This document shows positions 7,153 through 14,866 of a DNA stretch of 64,000 bases, in pieces; positions within the stretch are counted from its first letter, which is position 1; the number at the start of each line of letters is the position of its first letter. The notes beneath the pieces are model-generated. The model saw only the letters and a program-made list of their open reading frames with translations, did no database searches and was not told the DNA's origin. The DNA comes from Marmoricola endophyticus (GTDB taxonomy: Bacteria; Actinomycetota; Actinomycetes; Propionibacteriales; Nocardioidaceae), in contig NZ_BMKQ01000001.1 in NCBI RefSeq assembly GCF_014644415.1, positions 2,617,217 through 2,681,216 of the forward strand. The letters are read 5' to 3'. The position numbers were made by a program, and so were the translations under genes.

Positions 7153-8412
7153 ATGAGCCAGACCGTGACCCCACCCGCACCCGCTGCCGCCTCGCCGAGC
7201 GCCTCTTTGCAGGCGCACGAGCGCTCGTTCCGAGTCGAGGCGTACGAGAAGATCGACTACACGCTGCAGTACGTCGACGGAGTCTTCGACCCCTCGTCGA
7301 CCGAGCTGGCCGACCTCTACCGGCCCTGGGGTCGGTGCGTGATGGTGGTCGACAGCGCCGTCGAGGAGCTGTACGGCGACGCCGCCCGCGCCTACTTCGA
7401 GCACCACCGGATCCCGCTGACGGTCCTCTCCCTGGAGCTCGACGAGACCCGCAAGACCTGGTCGACGGTCGAGCGGATCGTGGACTTCTTCGCCGAGACA
7501 GGTTTGGTCCGCAAGGAGCCGGCGCTGGTCGTCGGCGGCGGGCTGACCACCGACATCGCCGGCCTCGCGTGCGCGGCCTTCCGTCGGTCGACTCCCTACG
7601 TGCGGATCCCGACGACGCTGATCGGGCTGATCGACGCCAGCGTCTCGATCAAGGTCGCGGTCAACCACAAGAAGTACAAGAACCGGCTCGGCGCGTACCA
7701 CGCCTCCTCGACGGTGCTGCTGGACTTCGGTTTCCTGGCCACCCTGCCCACCGATCAGGTCCGCAACGGCATGGCCGAGCTGGTCAAGATCACCACGGTC
7801 GGTGACGCGGCCAGCTTCGACCTGCTCGAGAAGTACGGCGAAGACCTGCTGGCCACGCACTTCGGCCACCTGGAGGCCGAGGGTGGGACCGCGGAGCTCC
7901 GTGAGGCGGCACACACCCTCACCTATCGCTCCATCCAGCGGATGCTCGAGCTCGAGGTGCCCAACCTGCACGAGCTCGACCTGGACCGGGTGATCGCGTT
8001 CGGGCACACCTGGAGCCCGACGCTGGAGCTCGAGCCGGACGTGCCGTTCTTCCACGGTCACGCGATCAGCATCGACATGGCGCTCTCGACGACGCTGGCC
8101 GAGCGACGCGGCCACGTCAGCGCCGCCGAGCGCGACCGGGTGCTCGGGCTGATGAGCTCCCTCGGCCTCGCTCTGGACAGCCCGCACCTGACCCACGACG
8201 TCCTCGAGCGGGCGACGGCCTCGATCCTGCAGACCCGCGACGGCCTGCTGCGGGCGGCGGTGCCCGGGCCGATCGGCACCTGCCTGTTCCTCAACGACGT
8301 CGACGTCACCGAGCTGGGCGACGCGCTGGCCGCCCACCGCGAGCTGGTGTCGACGTACCCGCGGGGCGGCGACGGCGTCTCGGCGTTCGTCGGCGACGCC
8401 GACCCCACGTGA
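7153..8412 (+). CDS. mysA: Desmethyl-4-deoxygadusol synthase (sedoheptulose 7-phosphate cyclase)
   Basis: A 419-residue sugar-phosphate cyclase of the dehydroquinate-synthase fold. In mycosporine biosynthesis the enzyme uses NAD+ and Zn2+ to cyclise sedoheptulose 7-phosphate to desmethyl-4-deoxygadusol. The sequence follows cyanobacterial MysA closely: [20 protein letters not shown] at the N-terminus, [15 protein letters not shown] (NAD binding, about residue 130), [40 protein letters not shown], and metal-ligand regions [12 protein letters not shown] and [14 protein letters not shown] with AGGAG upstream. Its stop overlaps the mysB GTG by 4 bases. The related EEVS activity is the main alternative, but the neighbours favour the mycosporine assignment. 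Confidence 0.95.
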   Translation: MSQTVTPPAPAAASPSASLQAHERSFRVEAYEKIDYTLQYVDGVFDPSSTELADLYRPWGRCVMVVDSAVEELYGDAARAYFEHHRIPLTVLSLELDETRKTWSTVERIVDFFAETGLVRKEPALVVGGGLTTDIAGLACAAFRRSTPYVRIPTTLIGLIDASVSIKVAVNHKKYKNRLGAYHASSTVLLDFGFLATLPTDQVRNGMAELVKITTVGDAASFDLLEKYGEDLLATHFGHLEAEGGTAELREAAHTLTYRSIQRMLELEVPNLHELDLDRVIAFGHTWSPTLELEPDVPFFHGHAISIDMALSTTLAERRGHVSAAERDRVLGLMSSLGLALDSPHLTHDVLERATASILQTRDGLLRAAVPGPIGTCLFLNDVDVTELGDALAAHRELVSTYPRGGDGVSAFVGDADPT

Positions 8413-9212
8413 GCGACTCCGGGAGCCGGGTGGACCTGCGCCCGGTCACTCCCGTGTCGCTGCTTGCCGCAGAGCTGGAGGAGCTGGTCCGCACGGCGCC
8501 GCCGGCCGACGACCGGTGGCGGGAGCGGCTGGCCAGGGCGCACGACCTGGCCTCCGGCCTGGACGCCTACGTCGCCTCGGTCACCACGCCGGCCTCGGTG
8601 GCGCTCGAGGCGCTGGAGCAGCGGACGATCGAGACGGAGTGGGCCGGACCCCTCGAGGCCGAGATGCTCTCGGGCCACGTCGAGGGCCAGCTGCTGCGCA
8701 CCCTGGTGCGGGCGACCGGCGCCGGATCCGTGCTCGAGATCGGGATGTTCACCGGCTACTCGGCCCTGGCGATGGCGCAGGCGCTGCCGGCCGGCGGGCG
8801 GCTGGTGGCCTGCGAGGTCGACCCGCTGGCGGCCGCGCTGGCGACCGAGGCGTTCGACGCGGCCGGCGTGAGCATCGACGTCCGGGTCGGGCCGGCGGAC
8901 CGGACGCTGGACGGCCTCGCGGGAGAGCGCTTCGACCTGGTCTTCCTCGACGCCGACAAGGCCGGCTACCTCGGCTACCTGCACCAGCTGCTCGACCTCG
9001 ACCTGCTCAGCGAGCGCGCGCTGGTCGTCGTCGACAACACGCTGATGCAGGGCGAGCCGTGGCTCGGGTCGAGCACGCCTAACGGCGAGGCGGTGGCCGC
9101 CTTCAACGCCGCGGTCGCCGACGACCCACGCGTGGAGCAGGTGGTGCTGCCCGTACGTGACGGGGTGACGCTGCTGATGCGGACGGAGCCGGGCTCGGTG
9201 GCCGCCTCGTGA
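8409..9212 (+). CDS. mysB: Mycosporine-pathway O-methyltransferase
   Basis: A 267-residue SAM-dependent methyltransferase of the caffeoyl-CoA/COMT-like class 3 group. Motif I is [20 protein letters not shown] (about residues 103-122), followed by the acidic VACEVDP, and motif [13 protein letters not shown] holds the metal-ligand Asp residues; [10 protein letters not shown] follows. In the pathway it methylates desmethyl-4-deoxygadusol to 4-deoxygadusol. The GTG start lies inside the mysA stop (GTGA) and its own stop overlaps the next GTG in the same way, so translation is coupled on both sides. Position right after mysA matches the cyanobacterial order. Confidence 0.93.
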   Translation: MSDSGSRVDLRPVTPVSLLAAELEELVRTAPPADDRWRERLARAHDLASGLDAYVASVTTPASVALEALEQRTIETEWAGPLEAEMLSGHVEGQLLRTLVRATGAGSVLEIGMFTGYSALAMAQALPAGGRLVACEVDPLAAALATEAFDAAGVSIDVRVGPADRTLDGLAGERFDLVFLDADKAGYLGYLHQLLDLDLLSERALVVVDNTLMQGEPWLGSSTPNGEAVAAFNAAVADDPRVEQVVLPVRDGVTLLMRTEPGSVAAS

Positions 9213-9982
9213 GGGCCGAGCCGCTCGCTCCGATCGGAGTGCGGGTGAGCGACGTCCGTGTCGGTGGTGACCTCGACGCGAGCACCGTCGCCGCGCTGGT
9301 CGACCTGCTGGCCGAGCACGGGGTCGTCGTGCTGTCCGACCAGCACGTCGACGACGAGGCCTTCGAGGCCTTCCTCCGGCTCTTCGGAGATCCGGTCTTC
9401 ACCGAGGGCGAGACCCCCGTCGACGGCCACCCGGATCTCAACGTGATCAGCAACGTCGGGCGCACCACGCCGCCGCGCAGCACCTTCCACGTCGACACCA
9501 GCTACGTTGCCGCGCCGCCGGCGTACACCGCGCTGCGCACCGTGCAGGTGCCTGCGCAAGGTGGGCAGACACTGTTCAGCAACCAGTACCGCGCCCTGGA
9601 GACCCTGCCCGAGGAGGTGCGTGCGGACCTGGCCGGACGCACGATCAGGCACCGGGTCACCGGCGTCCAGCCTGCCGAGGGGGCCGAGGTCGAGGCGTGG
9701 CACCCCGCCGTGCGGCGGCACCCGGTCTCGGGCCGGGAGACGCTCTACCTCTCCACGCCGGCCCGCTGCACCGCCGTGTCCGGCCTCTCCGAGGAGGCGG
9801 CCGGAGACCTGGTGGCGATGTTGCACGCGCACTCCACGCTGCCCGACAACGTGTACCGCCACGCGTGGGCACCCGGCGACGTGGTCATGTGGGACAACGG
9901 CTGCGTGCTGCACCAGGCCGACCACTCCGGCGTCGTCGGGGACCGGGTGATGCACCGCGGTATGGCCACGGGGTACGCATGA
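9209..9982 (+). CDS. TauD/TfdA-type Fe(II)/2-oxoglutarate dioxygenase in the mycosporine operon
   Basis: A 257-residue non-haem iron oxygenase. The iron ligands are clear: H94-x-D96 in STFHVDTSY and H235 in NGCVLHQADHS; R246, 11 residues later, is placed to bind the 2-oxoglutarate carboxylate. The family hydroxylates or oxidatively cleaves small substrates, releasing succinate and CO2. It sits between mysB and mysC with 4-base overlaps on both sides, so it is very probably a tailoring enzyme of the pathway. The known cyanobacterial oxygenase MysH, which makes palythine types, belongs to the PhyH branch; this one is of the TauD branch, so the product may differ. Hydroxylation or amino-acid side-chain cleavage are both possible. 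Confidence 0.88.
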   Translation: MRAEPLAPIGVRVSDVRVGGDLDASTVAALVDLLAEHGVVVLSDQHVDDEAFEAFLRLFGDPVFTEGETPVDGHPDLNVISNVGRTTPPRSTFHVDTSYVAAPPAYTALRTVQVPAQGGQTLFSNQYRALETLPEEVRADLAGRTIRHRVTGVQPAEGAEVEAWHPAVRRHPVSGRETLYLSTPARCTAVSGLSEEAAGDLVAMLHAHSTLPDNVYRHAWAPGDVVMWDNGCVLHQADHSGVVGDRVMHRGMATGYA

Positions 9983-11289
9983 GGCTGCGCGCCCGTGCAC
10001 GCACGCTCGGCGCGCTCGCGCTGCTCACCACCGCGCTCCCGGCCAACCTCGTCCTGACCGGCGCGGCCCTGGCCCGCGGAGCGGTACGGGGTCGGCCCAC
10101 GCCCGCGACGCCCGCCCGGCGCCGCACGGTCCTGCTGACCGGCGGCAAGATGACCAAGTCGCTGACCCTGGCGCGGGCCTTCCACGCCGCCGGGCACCGT
10201 GTCGTGCTGGCCGAGTCGCCGACGTACCGGTTGAGCGGGCACCGCTTCTCGCGCGCCGTCGACGCCTTCCGGACGATCCCCGACGCCACGGACCCCTCCT
10301 ACGCCCTCGCGCTGCGCGAGCTGGTCCGCGAGGAGGGCGTCGACGTCGTGATCCCGGTGTGCAGTCCCGTGTCCAGCCGGTACGACGCCCGCGCCAAGGC
10401 TGTGCTCGGCTGCGAGGTGCTGCACCCCGACCCGGAGACGCTGGAGGCCGTCGACGACAAGGCCCGCTTCGCCGAGCTGGCGCACTCGCTCGGCCTCGCC
10501 GTGCCCGAGACGCACCGGGTGAGCGACCCCGAAGAGGTCGTCGCCTTCGACTTCGCCGCCCACCCCGGTCGCCGCTACGTGCTGAAGAACCTCGACTACG
10601 ACCCGGTCAACCGGCTGGACCTGACCCCCCTGCCTCGGCCGACCGCGCCCGAGACCGCGGCCTTGGCCCGCTCCAAGCCGATCAGCGCCGACCACCCGTG
10701 GATCCTGCAGGAGCTGGTCGAGGGGCGGGAGTACTGCACCCACGGCACCGTTCGCGACGGACGGCTTCAGGTCTACACCTGCTGCGCCTCCTCGGCCTTC
10801 CAGCTCAACTACGAGACCGTCGACAAGCCCGCCGTCCGGGCCTGGGTCGAGCGGTTCTGCGAGGGCACCGGGACCACCGGACAGCTCTCGTTCGACCTGA
10901 TCGAGCAGGCCGACGGCACCGTCAAGGGGATCGAGTGCAACCCCCGCACGCACTCGGCGATCACGCTGTTCGCCGGGGACGCGCGGCTGGCGCCGGCGTA
11001 CCTCGAGGAGCGGGAGGCGGCGATCGAGCCGCTCGCCGGGGCGCGGCCGACGTACTGGACCTACCAGGAGGCCTGGCGACTGCTGCGTCACCCGGGCACG
11101 CTGCCGCAGCGTTGGCGGGTGGTCCGCGAGGGGCGGGACGCGATCTTCGACGTCGACGACCCGCTGCCGTTCCTGGCCGTCCACCACCTGCAGATCCCGT
11201 GGCTCCTGGTGCGCTGCCTGGTCCGCGGTGGCGACTTCGTGCGGGTCGACGTCAACATCGGCAAGCTCGTGGAGGCCGGCGGTGACTGA
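9979..11289 (+). CDS. mysC: ATP-grasp mycosporine-glycine synthase
   Basis: A 436-residue ATP-grasp ligase that joins glycine to 4-deoxygadusol to give mycosporine-glycine. It follows cyanobacterial MysC from end to end: a hydrophobic N-terminal segment (residues 9-35, LGALALLTTALPANLVLTGA), the nucleotide-fold start VLLTGGKMTKSLTLARAFHA, RLSGHRFSRAVD, the ATP-grasp lid YVLKNLDYDPVNRLDLT, QELVEGREYCTHGTVRDGRL, metal-binding IECNPRTHSAIT, and the C-terminal NIGKLVEAGGD. The N-terminal hydrophobic stretch is also present in cyanobacterial homologues and may bring the enzyme to the membrane. ATG overlaps the dioxygenase stop (ATGA). Confidence 0.95.
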   Translation: MRLRARARTLGALALLTTALPANLVLTGAALARGAVRGRPTPATPARRRTVLLTGGKMTKSLTLARAFHAAGHRVVLAESPTYRLSGHRFSRAVDAFRTIPDATDPSYALALRELVREEGVDVVIPVCSPVSSRYDARAKAVLGCEVLHPDPETLEAVDDKARFAELAHSLGLAVPETHRVSDPEEVVAFDFAAHPGRRYVLKNLDYDPVNRLDLTPLPRPTAPETAALARSKPISADHPWILQELVEGREYCTHGTVRDGRLQVYTCCASSAFQLNYETVDKPAVRAWVERFCEGTGTTGQLSFDLIEQADGTVKGIECNPRTHSAITLFAGDARLAPAYLEEREAAIEPLAGARPTYWTYQEAWRLLRHPGTLPQRWRVVREGRDAIFDVDDPLPFLAVHHLQIPWLLVRCLVRGGDFVRVDVNIGKLVEAGGD

Positions 11290-12307
11290 CGCGCTGCGCG
11301 TGCTGCACCTCGTCGGCTCGCCGACCGACGACTTCCACGCCGACCTCTCGCGGCTCTACGCCCGGGACGCGCTGCAGGCGCTGGCCGACGCCCGCTTCGT
11401 GCACCTGGTCGCGCACGTGGCCCCGGGCGGTGGCTGGTCCTTCCCCGACGACCTGAGCCCGGCAGCGCTGGGAGCCGCGCCGGTGCTCGCGCTGCCCGAC
11501 GCGCTCGCGCGCATCGGGGGCCTGCAGGTCGACCTCGCCCTGCCGCAGATGTTCTGCCCGGCGGGGATGACGACGTACCGCGCGCTGCTGGACCTGCTCG
11601 GCGTCCCCTTCGTCGGCAACCGGCCCGAGACGATGACGCTGGGGACCAGCAAGCCCCTTGCGCGAGCAGTGGTCGCCGCCGCCGGCGGCGACGTGCCCGC
11701 GGGGGAGGTGCTCCGACCGGGGGAGGAGCCCACGCTGGCGCCGCCGGTCGTGGTCAAGCCGGCCGCCGCCGACAACTCCGCCGGGGTGGCCCTCGTCCGC
11801 GACCCCGGCGAGTACGACGCCGCACTCGCCGCGGCCCGGGAGGTGGGCCCCGACGTTCTCGTCGAGCGGTACGTCGAGCTCGGCCGCGAGGTGCGCTGCG
11901 GTGTGGTCGACCGCGGCGACCACCTGGAGGTCCTCCCGCTGGAGGAGTACGCCGTCGAGTCCGCGAGCAAGCCGATCCGCGACGCCGCCGACAAGCTGGC
12001 CCGTGACGACGCCGGCGACCTGCGTCTCGTGGCCAAGGACGACGAGCACGCGTGGATCGTGCCCGCCGACGACCCGGTCAACGCAGCCGTGGGGGAGGCG
12101 GCCCGGCTGGCCTACCGCGCGCTCGGCTGCCGCCACTACGGGCTGTTCGACTTCCGCGTCGACCCCGAGGGGCGGCCGTGGTTCCTCGAGGCGGGGCTCT
12201 ACAACTCCTTCGCCCGGGCCAGTGTCGTGGCCGTCATGGCCGCTGCGGCCGGGCACGACGTGGCCGACCTGTTCGCCGCGGCCGCCGCGCTTGCCCTGGA
12301 CGCATAG
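11282..12307 (+). CDS. mysD: D-Ala-D-Ala-ligase-like mycosporine ligase
   Basis: A 341-residue ATP-grasp enzyme related to D-alanine-D-alanine ligase. In shinorine and porphyra-334 pathways MysD condenses a second amino acid (Ser, Thr or other) onto mycosporine-glycine to form the imine chromophore that absorbs UV-A. Visible regions are FVGNRPETMTLGTSKPLARA, VVKPAAADNSAGVAL (ATP-grasp), VERYVELGREVRCGVV, and the metal-binding C-terminal FDFRVDPEGRPWFLEAGLYN. GTG start overlapping mysC by 8 bases. The amino acid used cannot be read from sequence. The gene ends inside the 5' arm of a strong hairpin. Confidence 0.92.
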   Translation: MTDALRVLHLVGSPTDDFHADLSRLYARDALQALADARFVHLVAHVAPGGGWSFPDDLSPAALGAAPVLALPDALARIGGLQVDLALPQMFCPAGMTTYRALLDLLGVPFVGNRPETMTLGTSKPLARAVVAAAGGDVPAGEVLRPGEEPTLAPPVVVKPAAADNSAGVALVRDPGEYDAALAAAREVGPDVLVERYVELGREVRCGVVDRGDHLEVLPLEEYAVESASKPIRDAADKLARDDAGDLRLVAKDDEHAWIVPADDPVNAAVGEAARLAYRALGCRHYGLFDFRVDPEGRPWFLEAGLYNSFARASVVAVMAAAAGHDVADLFAAAAALALDA

Positions 12308-12354
12308 GTCGTGTGCCTCACGACGCTCGTGGGACCGTCGTGGGGCACACGACC
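12307..12354. terminator. Strong bidirectional terminator between mysD and fprA
   Basis: Nineteen-base arms (12307-12325 and 12336-12354, beginning GGTCGTGTGCC and ending GGCACACGACC) pair at 18 of 19 positions around a 10-base loop. The mysD stop overlaps the left end and the fprA stop begins one base after the right end, so one hairpin serves both converging genes. Confidence 0.8.
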
Positions 12355-13707
12355 TCAGTCAGAGGCTCCCCGGGCGGCGCGCAGCATGTCCTCGCGCGGG
12401 ACCACCTTGATCCGCTCGCGTCCCGCGACCTCGCCGAGCGCGATCTCGTGCGCCTCCAAGCGCTCCCAGTCCTCCCACAGGACCGGCTCGCAGCCGACCG
12501 CGGCCAGGTGCTCGGTCACGGCGTCCGGGTCCGGCTCCGCGGCGGGTACGAGACCGTCGAGGTCGGCGGTCAGGCTGGCGATCGTCTCGGAAGCGTCCGA
12601 CTTGGTGTGCCCGATCAGCCCGACCGGCCCCCGCTTGACCCAGCCCGTGGCGTAGAGGCCCGGCAGGGCGCAGCCGTCGAGGTCGAGCACGCGGCCGGCG
12701 TCGTGGGGGATCACGCCGCCGACGTGGTCGAACGGCACATCGGCGAGGTGGCTCGAGCGGTAGCCGACCGCGCGGTAGACGGCCTGGACGTCCCAGTCGA
12801 CGTACTCGCCGGTCCCACGGGCCCTCCCGTCGCCGGTGAGCTCGGTGCGCTCGGTGCGCAGGCCCTCGACCCGGCCGTCGCCGAGGATCGCCACCGGTGC
12901 CTGGCACATGTGGAGGTGGATCCGGTGCGGGGCGTCGGTGGGGGTCGCCTCGAGGTACTTCAGCAGGGTGTCGACCACCAGCCGGGTGGCCTTGGACGCC
13001 GCGATCGCCGCCTGTCCGGCCTCGTCGATCTGGAAGCCCTCCTCGGTGACGAGGACGTCGACGCTGGGGGAGTGGGAGAGCTCGCGCAGCTCCATCGGGC
13101 TGAACTTGATCTGCGCGGGACCCCGGCGCGCGAACACGTGGACGTCCTTCGCGCGGTTGGCGCGCAGGCCGGCGTGCACGTTGTCGGCGATCTCGGTGGT
13201 GAGCTGCTCGTCGGCGGGCTTCGCCAGCATCCGGGCCACGTCGAGCGCGACGTTGCCGGCGCCGATCACCGCCACCGACTCCGCCTCGAGCGGCCAGTCC
13301 CGCGGGGCGTCGGGGTGGCCGGCGTACCAGGAGACGAAGTCGGCCGCGCCGTGGCTGCCGCGCAGCTCGACCCCGGGGATGTCGAGCTCGCGGTCCTCGA
13401 TCGCCCCGGTGGCGAAGATGACCGCGTCGTAGAAGCGCGTCAGGTCGTCGCGCTTGAGGTCGCGGCCGTACTCGACGTTGCCGACGAACCGCACGCCGTC
13501 CTTGCTCAGGGTGCGGCGCAGCGCCTTGACGATCTCCTTGATCCGCGGGTGGTCGGGGGCGACGCCGTAGCGGACCAGCCCGTACGGAGCGGGCAGCCGC
13601 TCGATCACGTCGACGCTCGCGCCGGGGTGAGCGGTGGTGAGGATGTCGGCGGCGTAGATGCTGGCAGGGCCGGCGCCGATGACGGCGACACGGGGCGGGC
13701 GGGGCAC
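12355..13707 (-). CDS. fprA: Ferredoxin/flavodoxin-NADP+ reductase FprA
   Basis: A 450-residue adrenodoxin-reductase-type flavoprotein that passes electrons between NADPH and ferredoxins, feeding P450s and Fe-S enzymes. The FAD fold starts VAVIGAGPASIYAADIL (residues 7-23), then IERLPAPYGLVRYGVAPDHP, a strong FprA signature. The NADP fold is VAVIGAGNVALDVARML near residue 148, and FARRGPAQIKFSPMELREL follows. The C-terminal ATGWVKRGPVGLIGHTKSDA binds flavin. GTG start with GAGAGGA upstream. The promoter contains a near-consensus iron-repressor box, so expression should rise when iron is short. Confidence 0.95.
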   Translation of the reverse strand: MPRPPRVAVIGAGPASIYAADILTTAHPGASVDVIERLPAPYGLVRYGVAPDHPRIKEIVKALRRTLSKDGVRFVGNVEYGRDLKRDDLTRFYDAVIFATGAIEDRELDIPGVELRGSHGAADFVSWYAGHPDAPRDWPLEAESVAVIGAGNVALDVARMLAKPADEQLTTEIADNVHAGLRANRAKDVHVFARRGPAQIKFSPMELRELSHSPSVDVLVTEEGFQIDEAGQAAIAASKATRLVVDTLLKYLEATPTDAPHRIHLHMCQAPVAILGDGRVEGLRTERTELTGDGRARGTGEYVDWDVQAVYRAVGYRSSHLADVPFDHVGGVIPHDAGRVLDLDGCALPGLYATGWVKRGPVGLIGHTKSDASETIASLTADLDGLVPAAEPDPDAVTEHLAAVGCEPVLWEDWERLEAHEIALGEVAGRERIKVVPREDMLRAARGASD

Positions 13708-13738
13708 GGGCGTTCCTCTCGTCAGATGCCCAACCAGT

Positions 13739-13757
13739 CTAGGTAAGGCTTACCTTA
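13739..13757. promoter_or_regulatory. IdeR/DtxR iron box upstream of fprA
   Basis: CTAGGTAAGGCTTACCTTA fits the IdeR/DtxR consensus TWAGGTWAGSCTWACCTWA at 18 of 19 positions. Adjacent bases to 13761 (ACCTAA) add a third half-site, forming an overlapping second site. It lies 32 bases before the fprA start. Confidence 0.8.
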
Positions 13758-13795
13758 CCTAAAAGGTGATTCACCCCACGGTGCGCCCGACAGGC

Positions 13796-14302
13796 TCAGC
13801 GCAGCTGCATCGCGCCGCTGAGGACCGGCTCCCAGGCCAGGGCCTTGTGCTCGGCGATCTGCTTGTCCATCGCCTCGGCGACGTCCGCGGGCCAGGGCGC
13901 CGTGCGGCGCGACTCCATGTCGACGTGGAGGAAGATCTCCTCCATGACGTACGACAGCTGCTGGCGGGTCTCGTCGACGAGGTAGACCAGCACGTGCGCG
14001 GCGCGCTCCGAGCGACCGATCAGCCTGACGCGTACCGAGAGCCGGTCGCCGACCCGGAGCTCCTTGAGGTACGACATGTGGTGCTCCGCGGTGAACACGC
14101 CCTCGCCCGAGATCGTCGGCCACTGCTGCGGGATGCCGACCTCGGTCAGCGACTCGTCGAGCCCCTCGCTGGCGATGCCGACGTAGTGCCGGATGTTGAG
14201 GTGGCCGTTCACGTCCTCGAACGCCGCGGGCACCTTCTGGGGAAGGTGGACGGGGAGGGCCTGGAGCTCGTCGTACGTCGGCTGGTTGGTCACGTGGGTC
14301 AT
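13796..14302 (-). CDS. Hot-dog fold acyl-CoA thioesterase
   Basis: A 168-residue 4HBT-type thioesterase. The active-site segment FEDVNGHLNIRHYVGIASEG (near residues 28-47) has the Asp/Asn-x-x-x-His-x-N arrangement of the YbgC/FadM group, which hydrolyses acyl-CoA thioesters. AEHHMSYLKELRVGDRLSVR forms the central helix-strand unit. ATG start with GGGTGGGA upstream. A paralogue with the same architecture begins 21 bases upstream on the same strand and the two probably share a transcript. Acyl specificity is unknown. Confidence 0.85.
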   Translation of the reverse strand: MTHVTNQPTYDELQALPVHLPQKVPAAFEDVNGHLNIRHYVGIASEGLDESLTEVGIPQQWPTISGEGVFTAEHHMSYLKELRVGDRLSVRVRLIGRSERAAHVLVYLVDETRQQLSYVMEEIFLHVDMESRRTAPWPADVAEAMDKQIAEHKALAWEPVLSGAMQLR

Positions 14303-14322
14303 GGTCCCACCCGGGACGGCGA

Positions 14323-14811
14323 TCAGCGAGCCAGGGTGAGGCCCGTGGCGTGTGTCACCAGCCACGGGTGGTCCGCGACGTCGGTGTCGAGGGCGGCGGC
14401 GATGTCGTCGGGGATCGTGCTGGCCCGCCGGGTCTCCATCGAGACGTGGACGACCTTCACCTCCAGTGCGCAGGCGAGCCGCTCGTGCTCGGGGTCGAGG
14501 ACGAGGGCCAGCGACCGGGCCGCCTTGTCGTTGCGCTCGACCACCCCGGAGTGCACGGTCAGCCGCTGCCCCTCGCGCAGCTCGGAGAGGTAGTCGATGT
14601 GGTGGGCGACGGTGAAGAACGACGACCCGCGGCGCTCGATGTAGTCCTCTCCCATCCCGAGGTCCTGCAGCCGCCTCCACGCCCCGTGCGAGCCGAGGGA
14701 GAAGAAGTGGACGATGTTCATGTGGCCGTTCTGGTCGATGAACTCCGCAGGCACGGTCTGCTCGTGGACCAGGGGCAGCGAGGACGCTTCGGCGTACGAC
14801 GGGTGGGTCAC
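14323..14811 (-). CDS. Hot-dog fold acyl-CoA thioesterase, paralogue
   Basis: A 162-residue paralogue of the downstream thioesterase. It has FIDQNGHMNIVHFFSLGSHG at residues about 24-43 and VAHHIDYLSELREGQRLTVH, aligning segment for segment with its neighbour. GTG start. Tandem duplicates suggest either different acyl chains or a heteromeric enzyme; hot-dog proteins work as dimers or tetramers, so a mixed oligomer is possible. No regulatory site is evident upstream; the gene is followed closely by its partner. Confidence 0.83.
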   Translation of the reverse strand: MTHPSYAEASSLPLVHEQTVPAEFIDQNGHMNIVHFFSLGSHGAWRRLQDLGMGEDYIERRGSSFFTVAHHIDYLSELREGQRLTVHSGVVERNDKAARSLALVLDPEHERLACALEVKVVHVSMETRRASTIPDDIAAALDTDVADHPWLVTHATGLTLAR

Positions 14812-14866
14812 GGCAGTGACGGTATCTCCGCCGGTCGGGGGCCCCTGGCGGCGGCCTCGGCGTCCG

